Source: JACDHQ01 sp036401195
Lineage (GTDB): Bacteria > Gemmatimonadota > Gemmatimonadetes > Gemmatimonadales > Gemmatimonadaceae
Assembly (NCBI GenBank): GCA_036401195.1
Contig: DASWVQ010000280.1
Location: 1 to 21,001, forward strand
Direction of reading: 5' to 3'
Length of the DNA stretch: 21,001 bases
How positions within the stretch are numbered: the first letter of the stretch is position 1; each line of letters opens with the position of its first letter. Below, piece after piece: positions 15,021-21,001 of the stretch. Below the pieces are notes generated by a model. The model was given only the letters and a program-made list of their open reading frames with translations. It did no database searches and was not told the origin of the DNA. Made by a program: the position numbers and the translations under genes.

Positions 15021-15030
15021 CGCGCCTCCA

Positions 15031-15044
15031 ACTATGTGGATAGT
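15031..15044 (-). promoter_or_regulatory. Operator dyad 1 of the BlaI-like repressor, over the transcription start
   Basis: The plus strand reads ACTATGTGGATAGT, with arms ACTAT and ATAGT complementary around 4 bases. It lies just downstream of the -10 box, where transcription should begin. The neighbouring TAGTA-GA-TACTA (15041-15052) forms a second, overlapping dyad that covers the -10 itself. The form (ACTA...TAGT) agrees with BlaI/MecI-type operators. Confidence 0.75.
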
Positions 15045-15046
15045 AG

Positions 15047-15075
15047 ATACTACGCCGAGCGTCCCGGTCTGTCAA
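15047..15075 (-). promoter_or_regulatory. Near-consensus sigma-70-type promoter of the BlaI-M56 operon
   Basis: On the minus strand TTGACA (15075-15070) is an exact -35. It is followed by a 17-base spacer and TAGTAT (15052-15047), which matches five of six consensus -10 bases. The predicted start of transcription is near 15040, giving a leader of about 20 bases with GGAGG before the ATG. This is by far the strongest promoter match in the window. Confidence 0.85.
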
Positions 15076-15088
15076 CTATGCCGGTAGT
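15075..15088 (-). promoter_or_regulatory. Operator dyad 2 of the BlaI-like repressor, upstream of the -35
   Basis: The plus strand reads ACTATGCCGGTAGT, which matches dyad 1 in 11 of 14 bases. It touches the upstream edge of the -35 box. Its centre is 44 bases from that of dyad 1, about four helical turns, so two dimers could bind on the same DNA face and bracket RNA polymerase. Confidence 0.7.
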
Positions 15089-15113
15089 AGTCACGGGGCG
15101 ATCGAGGGAGCTC

Positions 15114-15180
15114 GGGGAGGGCCGCGGCCGGGCGGTGCCACGGCGGAGCCGCGGCCGTCCGGCCCCGCCGGGCCCTCCCC
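15114..15180 (-). terminator. Large hairpin, likely terminator of the efflux operon
   Basis: GGGGAGGGCC (15114-15123) pairs perfectly with GGCCCTCCCC (15171-15180). The 47 bases inside contain more complementary words (for example CCGCGGCCG and GCGGCCG). It begins 12 bases beyond the TolC-like stop on the minus strand and ends just before the BlaI operator region, so it insulates the two units. No clear T-run is seen. Confidence 0.55.
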
Positions 15181-15192
15181 CACGCGACTCGC

Positions 15193-16683
15193 CTAAGGCG
15201 CGATCCGCTCCCTCGCCGCGAAGTCGTACAGCGTCACCCGCCGCAGCCGGTAGTACGCCGTCCAGTACGACCGCAGCGCCCCGATGTACGCCTGGAGCGC
15301 CTGGTCCTTCTCCGACTGCGCGATGTACAGGTCGGTGATGCCGATCCGCCCGATCACGTAGCGGTTCTTCGCCACCTCGAACCGCTTCGACGCCACCGTG
15401 TCGGCCTTCTCCGAGATCTCGAGCACGCGGCGGGTCTGCATCAGGTTGCGCGCGGCGAAGCGCGCCTCCTCCGAGATCGCCTCGCGGCGCGACTGCGCGT
15501 TCGCCTTCGCCCGGTCCTCGTCGTAGTGCGCGGCGGCGAGGTCGGCGCGGCCGGCGCCCCACTGCCACACGGGCATGCTCACTCCCACCTGAAGCCGCTG
15601 GCGCGAGGTGAGCGCCTGGTACGCCTGGCTGAACACCGGCGCGGTCTGGTTGAAGCCGACCATCGCCGACACGGTGGCGCCGGGGAGGTTCGCGAAGCGC
15701 GCCTCGCTCACCCGGCGGCGCGCCTGCACGATCCCCAGCTCCACCTCCTCGCTCGCGCTGGAGTTGGCGAGCGCCTGCTGCATCGCCAGCGCGGTGTCCA
15801 CCGCGAGCTGCGGCGCCACCGGGGGCGACGCCAGCGCGATCGGCTCCCCCACCGGGATGCGCAGCAGGCGGCGGAGCGCCGCCTCGGCGCGATCGCGCTC
15901 GAGCCGCGCCCCGTCCACCGAGGCGCGCGACCGGAGCAGCGCCAGCTCGCTCTGGAGGAGGTCGTTCTCCCCGATCTTCCCCACCTCGTAGCGCCCCTTG
16001 TTCAGCACGTAGAGGGTGTCGTTCACCGCCACGTTCGATACCGCGTTCTCCAGCGCCAGCGACGCGGCGTGCAGGTCGAAGAAGGCGCCCACCGCGCCGG
16101 CGGCCACGTCCTCGCGCTGCTCCAGGTACTGCTGCTCGGCGATGCTCGCCACGTGCTCCTGCTGCCGCTGCTCCCAGATGAGGGCGCGCGGCTTGAAGAT
16201 GTCCTGCTGCAGCCCCACCAGCAGCGGTGTCGTCTGCCAGTACTGCGTGTTGCTCTCCCCGAACAGGTCGATGCGGCTCACCTGCGACCCCACGGTGAGC
16301 CGCCCCCCGGTCCACGGCAGGCGCTGCGCGAGGGTGAGGTTCATCGCCGACTGGTTCTGCGACTGGGTGACGAACTTCGTCTCGCCGGTGGGGAGGGTGA
16401 TGGGATTGATCCCGCGGTCCAGGTCCGCGGCGTTCCCCTCCAGCGCGAGCTGCGGGAGCAGCCGCGCGGTGAAGGCGCGGTCGCGGGAGCGCGCCGCATC
16501 GCGGCTCGACTTCGCCGCCACCGCGGCGAGGCCATGCTCCCGCGCGCGGCGGATCGCCTCGTCGAGGGTGATGGGCGCGCGGGCGCCCGGCGCGCCGGGC
16601 GACGACGCGGGCGCGGGCTGCTGCGCGCCGGCGGGGATCGCGATCCCCGCCAGCGCCACGATCACGAAGGCACGATGACGCAT
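15193..16683 (-). CDS. TolC-family outer-membrane efflux protein
   Basis: From the ATG at 16683 the product is 496 residues; a GTG at 16692 overlapping the permease stop (GTGA) is an alternative. A signal peptide ends near A-G-A-Q-Q (residues 1-22). The family's opening follows: APITLDEAIRRAREHGLAAV. Long helical repeats in two related halves then appear: VASIAEQQYLEQREDVAAGA near residue 190 with ENAVSNVAVNDTLYVLNKGR then YEVGKIGENDLLQSELALLR, and later ISEKADTVASKRFEVAKNRY then VIGRIGITDLYIAQSEKDQA. The R/K-Y-x-x-G-x-I-x-x-x-D-L-x-x-x-x motif in both halves is characteristic. Length is normal. In such systems a trimer forms the outer-membrane channel and periplasmic tunnel. It is the last gene of an adaptor-permease-channel operon and ends just before a strong hairpin. 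Confidence 0.92.
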   Translation of the reverse strand: MRHRAFVIVALAGIAIPAGAQQPAPASSPGAPGARAPITLDEAIRRAREHGLAAVAAKSSRDAARSRDRAFTARLLPQLALEGNAADLDRGINPITLPTGETKFVTQSQNQSAMNLTLAQRLPWTGGRLTVGSQVSRIDLFGESNTQYWQTTPLLVGLQQDIFKPRALIWEQRQQEHVASIAEQQYLEQREDVAAGAVGAFFDLHAASLALENAVSNVAVNDTLYVLNKGRYEVGKIGENDLLQSELALLRSRASVDGARLERDRAEAALRRLLRIPVGEPIALASPPVAPQLAVDTALAMQQALANSSASEEVELGIVQARRRVSEARFANLPGATVSAMVGFNQTAPVFSQAYQALTSRQRLQVGVSMPVWQWGAGRADLAAAHYDEDRAKANAQSRREAISEEARFAARNLMQTRRVLEISEKADTVASKRFEVAKNRYVIGRIGITDLYIAQSEKDQALQAYIGALRSYWTAYYRLRRVTLYDFAARERIAP

Positions 16684-16688
16684 GCGTC

Positions 16689-18080
16689 TCACTCGTAGCG
16701 AAGGCAGACGACCGGGTCCTGCCGGGCGGCGCGCCAGGCGGGGACGATCCCGAAGATGAGCCCCGTGGCCACCGATACCCCGAAGGCCACGGCGATGGAG
16801 AGCCCCGAGACGATGGTGCGGATTCCCGCCACCCGCTCGATGCCGAAGCTGAAGACCCCGCCCAGGACGATCCCGGCAATCCCGCCGGCGACGCTGATCA
16901 TCACCGCCTCGGCGAGGAACTGCGCGAGCACGTTGCGCTGCGTCGCCCCCACCGCGCGACGGACGCCGATCTCCCGGATGCGCTCGAGGATCGAGGCCAG
17001 CATGATGTTCATGATCCCGATCCCCCCCACGATGAGCGAGATCGAGGCGATGGAGCCGAGCACGATGTTGAAGATCGTCTTCGTGCGCTGCTCCTGCTTC
17101 AGCAGCAGCTCGGGGACGGTGATCTCGAAGTCCACCACCTCGTTGTGGCGGCGGGTGAGCATCTTCCGCAGCACCTCGGCCATGGGCGGCACGAGCGAGG
17201 CGTTGGCGGTGCGCACGATGACCCGGTCGAGCTGGTGCGGGTTCTTGCGCTCGGCCACCGCGTCCTCGTCCTGCTGCGACGCCGCATCCGACGCTTCCAC
17301 CACCACCGCCTCGCGGGACGAGGCCTCGATGTCGCGGTTCGTGACCTTGGCGCGGTTGCGGTAGCGCAGCAGCACGGTGGGGAGGGGGGCGTACACGTCC
17401 ATGTTCGCGTCGCGGATCCCGAGGCGCTGCGACATGTCCCCGCCCACCCGGCGGTCGGCGAGCACCCCCACGACGGTGAGCCACTCGTTCCCCACCTTGA
17501 TCGAGCGCCCCACCGGGTCCTCGCGCGGGAAGAAGCGCGCCTTCACGCCATGGCCGATGATCGCCACCGGGGCGCTGCGCGCGATCTGGCCGGGGGAGAA
17601 CATCGTCCCGCGCGCCAGCTCGAGGTTGAGCAGGGAGAAGTAGTCGGGCTCCACCCCCACCAGCTTCCCCGAGCGGCGGAGTCCCTGGCGCGTGACCAGG
17701 GTGTTGAGCACCAGCTCCCCGCTCACCGCGTCCACGTCGGGCATCACCGTCTTGATCCCCTGCGCGTCGGCGAGGGTGAGGCCGGGGGAGAAGCGCTTCT
17801 GCTCCTTGTGCGAGGGGTCCTTCTCCACCTCGCCTTCCTTCTGCTCCTTCAACGGGGTGATGATCACGTTGTTGGAGCCGAGGAGCTTCATCTGGGCGAG
17901 GATCTCCTGCTCGGCGCCCTTGCCGATCGCCAGCATCGCGATCACGGAGGCGACGCCGAACAGGATGCCGAGCGAGGTGAGGCCCGCGCGGAGCTTGTTG
18001 TGGGCGACCGCCTCGCCGGCGGTGCGCGCGCTGTCGATCGCCTCGGTGAGGAGGGCGCGCGCCTGCGCGGTGGTGAGCAT
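16689..18080 (-). CDS. MacB-type ABC transporter permease (no ATPase domain)
   Basis: This 463-residue protein starts at the ATG at 18080, overlapping the adaptor stop by one base (TGATG). One helix lies at about 31-53 (LRAGLTSLGILFGVASVIAM). A periplasmic MacB-type core domain of about 280 residues follows, then three helices at about 337-361, 390-415 and 425-448. ILERIREIGVRRAVGAT (364-380) is the FtsX/MacB cytoplasmic coupling loop. The protein ends PAWRAARQDPVVCLRYE, the standard family ending. MacB itself carries an N-terminal ATPase, which is absent here, so an ATP-binding protein must come from elsewhere. The periplasmic domain holds charged insertions at about 78-97 (KEQKEGEVEKDPSHKEQKRF) and 263-283. 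Such transporters work by mechanotransmission, driving export through TolC of substrates already in the periplasm. The substrate is unknown. Confidence 0.92.
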   Translation of the reverse strand: MLTTAQARALLTEAIDSARTAGEAVAHNKLRAGLTSLGILFGVASVIAMLAIGKGAEQEILAQMKLLGSNNVIITPLKEQKEGEVEKDPSHKEQKRFSPGLTLADAQGIKTVMPDVDAVSGELVLNTLVTRQGLRRSGKLVGVEPDYFSLLNLELARGTMFSPGQIARSAPVAIIGHGVKARFFPREDPVGRSIKVGNEWLTVVGVLADRRVGGDMSQRLGIRDANMDVYAPLPTVLLRYRNRAKVTNRDIEASSREAVVVEASDAASQQDEDAVAERKNPHQLDRVIVRTANASLVPPMAEVLRKMLTRRHNEVVDFEITVPELLLKQEQRTKTIFNIVLGSIASISLIVGGIGIMNIMLASILERIREIGVRRAVGATQRNVLAQFLAEAVMISVAGGIAGIVLGGVFSFGIERVAGIRTIVSGLSIAVAFGVSVATGLIFGIVPAWRAARQDPVVCLRYE

Positions 18081-19522
18081 CAGGACTTCCGGGTGATGGC
18101 CGGGGCGGGGGCGGGCTTCGCCGGCTTCGTCGTGTCCTTCGCGCCGGGGAGCGCGGGCACCGCCACCGGCTTCGCGCTGTCGCCCATCGGCGCCGGCTTC
18201 GCGGCAGAGTCCTCGGCGGCCTTCGCGCGGGCGGTGGAGTCGGCCTTCTTCAGCGCGTCGCGCTTCTCGCTCCCCGGGAGGCGCACCAGCTCCAGCTTCG
18301 CCGCGTCCGCGGGGGCGAGGAGGAGTACGCGATCGTCCTTCGCGAGCCCCTGCGTGATGACGACCTGGTTGTCGTTCATCATCCCGATCTCCACCTCCTG
18401 CTTCGTCACGCTCGCGCCCTTGCGCCGGTACACGAAGGTGACGCCGTTCTCGTTCGCCAGCGCCTCGAGGGGGACGTGGAGCGCCTTCGCCACCGACGCG
18501 GTGAGGATCGCGTTCGACGTGGTCATCCCGGGGCGCAGGGTGGTATCGGAGCCGGCGACGGCGATCTTCACCTCGAACACCTTCGAGTCCTGGTTGGGGC
18601 GCTGCTCGCCCACGTTGGCGACGCTGGTCACCTTGCCGGTGAGATTCTTGTCGGGATCGGCGTCGAGCCCGATGGTGACCGGCTGCCCCACGGCGAGCTT
18701 GCGCACGTCGACCTCGTTCACGTAGGTGACCGATTCCATCTCGGTGAGGTCGGGGAGGGTGGCGACGGTGGGTTCCCAGGGGGACACGGTCGAGCCGACC
18801 GCCTTCTTCTTGCCATTCCACTCGCGCGCGTAGATCACCATCCCGGGGGCGGGGGCCTTGATCGTGAAGGCCTGCATCACGGCGCTCACCGCCTGCTGCC
18901 GGTTGCGCTGCCGTTCGACGTCGGCGGAGACCTCGCTCATCTTCGCGCGGGCCTGCTGCGTCTTGGTCACGTAGTTGGTCTTCGCCTGGGCGAGGGCGCG
19001 CTGCGCCTTCTCGAAGTCGATCTCGGCCTGGCGACGGATCGACGGGGCCTCGAACTGCGCCTGTTCCTTCGCGATGCGCTTCTCCTCCACGGTGAACTCC
19101 ATGTTGCGGAGGTCCTCGCGCGCCTGGCCGAGGTTCATGGTGGAGTCGAGCTGCGCCTGCGTGTACTGCGCCTCGGCCTTCTGGAGGGCGAGGTTCACCT
19201 CGGAGAGCTTGGAGGCCACCTGCGAGCGGTCCAGCTCCGCGACCATCTCCCCCTCCTTCACCACCGTCCCTTCCGGGACGATGGTGGAGATCTTCATCTG
19301 CCAGATCTCCGCGGCCTGCGCATTGGCCGGTCCCTGCACCTGCACGAACTTGCGCGCGCGGAGCTCGCCGGTGGTGTTCACCACCACGTTGAAGATCCCC
19401 TCCCTGGCCGACGCGATGATCGCCGAGTCGGCGGCGGCGGAGGGGACGCGGAGGAGGAACCAGGCCGCCACGGCGACGGCGAGGGTCGCGGGAACGGCGA
19501 TCGTGAGGCGGCGGAGGGTCAT
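18080..19522 (-). CDS. HlyD/MacA-type periplasmic adaptor (membrane fusion protein)
   Basis: From the ATG at 19522 the product is 480 residues. The frame runs on to an upstream TTG (19600), but the N-terminal anchor then begins too far inside. No SD precedes this ATG. Residues 1-27 are a membrane anchor (LTIAVPATLAVAVAAWFLLR). A lipoyl half follows (GELRARKFVQVQGPANAQAA, EGTVVKEGEMVAELDRSQVA). A long coiled-coil hairpin spans about 105-225 (SEVNLALQKAEAQYTQAQLD, DFEKAQRALAQAKTNYVTKT). Then come the second lipoyl half (FTIKAPAPGMVIYAREW), beta-barrel segments (VRKLAVGQPVTIGLDADPDK) and the membrane-proximal domain (LHVPLEALANENGVTFVYRR). The last 65 residues are a Lys/Ala/Pro/Asp-rich low-complexity tail, unusual for adaptors. 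It is the first gene of the efflux operon and should link the MacB-type permease to the TolC channel. Confidence 0.92.
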   Translation of the reverse strand: MTLRRLTIAVPATLAVAVAAWFLLRVPSAAADSAIIASAREGIFNVVVNTTGELRARKFVQVQGPANAQAAEIWQMKISTIVPEGTVVKEGEMVAELDRSQVASKLSEVNLALQKAEAQYTQAQLDSTMNLGQAREDLRNMEFTVEEKRIAKEQAQFEAPSIRRQAEIDFEKAQRALAQAKTNYVTKTQQARAKMSEVSADVERQRNRQQAVSAVMQAFTIKAPAPGMVIYAREWNGKKKAVGSTVSPWEPTVATLPDLTEMESVTYVNEVDVRKLAVGQPVTIGLDADPDKNLTGKVTSVANVGEQRPNQDSKVFEVKIAVAGSDTTLRPGMTTSNAILTASVAKALHVPLEALANENGVTFVYRRKGASVTKQEVEIGMMNDNQVVITQGLAKDDRVLLLAPADAAKLELVRLPGSEKRDALKKADSTARAKAAEDSAAKPAPMGDSAKPVAVPALPGAKDTTKPAKPAPAPAITRKS

Positions 19523-19626
19523 GGCCGAGCGGGAGGGGAGGGAAGACCCCGCCGCATCGCGGGGCGGAGCCACAGTGTCCGACACCGCGGCGGGCCGCAA
19601 GGTTGGCCGCCCATGATCCGCCCGGG

Positions 19627-19663
19627 ATTACGAAATCCTAACGGGGGCGTAATGACTCCTTAA
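19627..19663 (-). promoter_or_regulatory. Candidate promoter and operator of the efflux operon
   Basis: Reading the minus strand, TTAAGG (19663-19658), a 17-base spacer and TAGGAT (19640-19635) make a weak promoter match in an unusually AT-richer patch. A 6-bp inverted repeat, ATTACG (19627-19632) and CGTAAT (19648-19653), with arm starts 21 bases apart, straddles the -10. The position, about 105-115 bases before the adaptor ATG, is reasonable for a regulated promoter. Boxes and operator are both tentative. Confidence 0.35.
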
Positions 19664-19694
19664 TCTTTTGACGGCCAAGGGACGGATGGGGCTC

Positions 19695-19957
19695 CCGGCT
19701 CTCGGCCCTCGGCTCGGAATCGGAAGCGAGCGGGGCGCGGGGGCGCGCGCGGTCGATTTCCTCGTTCTTGTCATTCCGAGCGAACGCGAGGAATCTTCCC
19801 AGCCGCGAGTGGTGGCCACAACCGGGGCGGCGAAGATTCCTCGGTCGCTTCGCTCCCTCGGAATGACAGAAGTGAAGGCAATCGAGCGCGCGTGCCCCCG
19901 CGCGCCGCTCGCTTCCGGTCTCATGCCGAGAGCCGAGGGCCGAGGGCCGAGAGCCGG
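19695..19957. repeat. Nested imperfect palindrome (MITE-like or REP-like intergenic element)
   Basis: This is the main content of the 513-base gene-free stretch 19523-20035. The outer left arm (about 19695-19757: CGGCTCTCGGCCCTCGGCTC, GGAAGCGAGCGGGGCGCGGG) pairs with the right arm (about 19879-19957: GCGCCGCTCGCTTCCGG, CCGAGGGCCGAGAGCCG). The inner arms begin GTCATTCCGAG (19770) and end CTCGGAATGAC (19867). They meet at GAATCTTC (19791-19798) and GAAGATTC (19832-19839), across a 33-base centre. The inner right arm has 7 extra bases. Frames that cross it in both directions are low-complexity and look non-coding. No transposase is nearby, so it would be non-autonomous if mobile. Confidence 0.7.
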
Positions 19958-19972
19958 CGGCCGTCCGTTGCC

Positions 19973-19990
19973 GTTCAGCCCATCCTGAAC
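19973..19990 (+). promoter_or_regulatory. Small inverted repeat upstream of the hydrolase gene
   Basis: GTTCAG (19973-19978) and CTGAAC (19985-19990) are perfect complements across CCCATC, 45 bases before the hydrolase ATG and just outside the large palindrome. It might be an operator or the edge of the repeat element; it is short enough to be chance. Confidence 0.25.
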
Positions 19991-20035
19991 GATTGCCCTC
20001 CTCCCGGGTACCAGAACCGTCCCTCAACCCACTCC

Positions 20036-20974
20036 ATGCGCCCTTCCGTCCTCGCGCTCGCCACCCTCCTCGCCGCCCTGGCCGCCACCGGCTGCCGCTC
20101 CGCCTCCGCCCGCCCCGCCCCGGCCGGCGCTGGCGAGGGCCGCCCGGTGGTGCTCCTCGTGCACGGCCGCGGCCGCATCGGCGACGACACCGCCTCGCTG
20201 CGCCGCGACTGGGAGCGCGCGCTCAACGAGGGGTTGCAGGGGATCGGGGCGGCGGCGCGGCTGCGTGACGGCGACGTGCGCCTCGTGTGGTACGCCGACG
20301 TGCTCGACCCGCGCAGCGATGCCGGCTGCTCACCGCCGGTGCGCACCCGGTCGGCGCGCGACACGAGCGGGGGCGTCTCCGGGCTCAGCGTGTTCGCCAG
20401 CATCGCCGGCGCGCTGCTCGACGCGGCCGCCGAAGGGGCCGACGCGGGGAGCGACGACGCGCGCCAGCTGCGCAACGTCGCGGCGGACCTCCACTTCTTC
20501 GGCAGCGCGCGCACGCGCTGTGCGGCGGAGCGGCGGGTGGGCGACGCGCTCGCCCGCGCACAGGGCGAGGGACGGCCGGTGATCCTGGTGGCGTACAGCC
20601 TCGGCGCGCTCGTGTCGTGGGGGCACCTGCACGATCGCGCGCTCGCGGAAGGTGGGGACGGGAAGGGCGGCGCGTTGCCGCGCGTCGAGCGGCTGGTCAC
20701 CCTCGGCTCCCCGGTGGGCTCCCCCGACGTGCGCGCCCTGGTGCTCGGGGGCGACACCGCCCGCGTCGCGCTGCCGGCGGGCGTTCAGTCCTGGCTGAAC
20801 GTGATCGATCCCGACGACTCCTTCGCCGTGCCCCTCGCCCCGGCGCGGGACCGCGCCACGAAGGGGATCACCGACGTGCGGCGCGAGCGCGCCGATGGCG
20901 ACACGCCGCACGACATCGTGGGCTACCTGCGCGACCCGGCGACGGCGCGCGCCATCGCCGCCGTCCTGCGCTGA
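20036..20974 (+). CDS. Lipoprotein alpha/beta hydrolase
   Basis: This 312-residue protein starts at the ATG at 20036, chosen because the signal peptide begins there (SVLALATLLAALAATGC, lipobox Cys20); the open frame upstream runs through the palindrome and is non-coding. There is no SD. The alpha/beta hydrolase pattern is clear. VVLLVHGRGRIGDD (38-51) gives the H-G oxyanion loop after the first strand. VILVAYSLGALVSWGHL (182-198) gives the nucleophile elbow A-Y-S-L-G with Ser188. NVIDPDDSFAVPL (255-267) supplies the acid, and TPHDIVGYL (290-298) the catalytic histidine His292. An Ala/Gly/Asp-rich insertion between about 95 and 150 could be a lid. It would be an envelope-anchored esterase or lipase-like enzyme; the substrate cannot be read from the sequence. 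It stands alone downstream of the palindromic repeat. Confidence 0.82.
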   Translation: MRPSVLALATLLAALAATGCRSASARPAPAGAGEGRPVVLLVHGRGRIGDDTASLRRDWERALNEGLQGIGAAARLRDGDVRLVWYADVLDPRSDAGCSPPVRTRSARDTSGGVSGLSVFASIAGALLDAAAEGADAGSDDARQLRNVAADLHFFGSARTRCAAERRVGDALARAQGEGRPVILVAYSLGALVSWGHLHDRALAEGGDGKGGALPRVERLVTLGSPVGSPDVRALVLGGDTARVALPAGVQSWLNVIDPDDSFAVPLAPARDRATKGITDVRRERADGDTPHDIVGYLRDPATARAIAAVLR

Positions 20975-21001
20975 CCCGGCGCGCCCCCGCCAGGCCGCGT
21001 C

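Noticed and set aside
19638..20027. Short open frames on both strands through the palindromic region.
   Set aside because: They encode Arg/Pro/Ser-rich repeats that follow the palindrome and lack credible starts with SD sites.

Overview
The window is about 21 kb of very GC-rich DNA from a bacterium with an outer membrane. Lipoproteins, a TolC-type outer-membrane channel with its adaptor, a TonB C-terminal domain and TolB-like beta-propeller repeats all point to a double membrane. A BTAD regulator with a membrane anchor and TPR tail, an M56 peptidase fused to a TonB domain, and a repeat beginning GTCATTCCGAG are things I associate with Gemmatimonadota. That placement is an inference, not a proof. 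Coding is dense, neighbouring genes often overlap by 1 to 4 bases, and I see no tRNA, rRNA, CRISPR, integrase or transposase gene.

Layout from left to right: (1) the 3' end of an AddA/RecB-type helicase-nuclease. (2) A lipoprotein that joins five FG-GAP/VCBS-like repeats to a TolB-like propeller, convergent with (3) a 1017-residue membrane-tethered BTAD/TolB-like/TPR regulator on the minus strand. (4) Divergent from that regulator, a tightly coupled operon of two unrecognised exported proteins and an exported phosphodiester glycosidase (NAGPA family), followed by a DUF72 protein. (5) A small stand-alone protein resembling the RsbRD N-terminal domain. (6) A YtrA-type operon: GntR repressor, ABC ATPase, and a permease with a large C-terminal soluble domain. 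Its promoter carries a perfect 10-bp inverted repeat that ends one base before the repressor's start codon. (7) On the minus strand, a BlaI-like repressor followed by an M56 zinc peptidase carrying a TonB C-terminal domain. Its promoter is near-consensus and is bracketed by two near-identical 14-bp dyads. (8) Further along the minus strand, an efflux operon of HlyD-type adaptor, MacB-type permease and TolC-type channel, with no ATPase gene next to it. (9) A gene-free stretch of about 510 bp holding the efflux promoter region and a roughly 260-bp nested imperfect palindrome. (10) A lipoprotein alpha/beta hydrolase.

The recurring theme is the cell envelope: exported or membrane proteins with local one-component regulators. 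Two loci (YtrA-ABC and BlaI-M56) show textbook autoregulatory promoter architecture in the DNA itself. The least explained parts are the BTAD/exported-protein divergent pair, the palindromic element, and the ATPase-less efflux operon.
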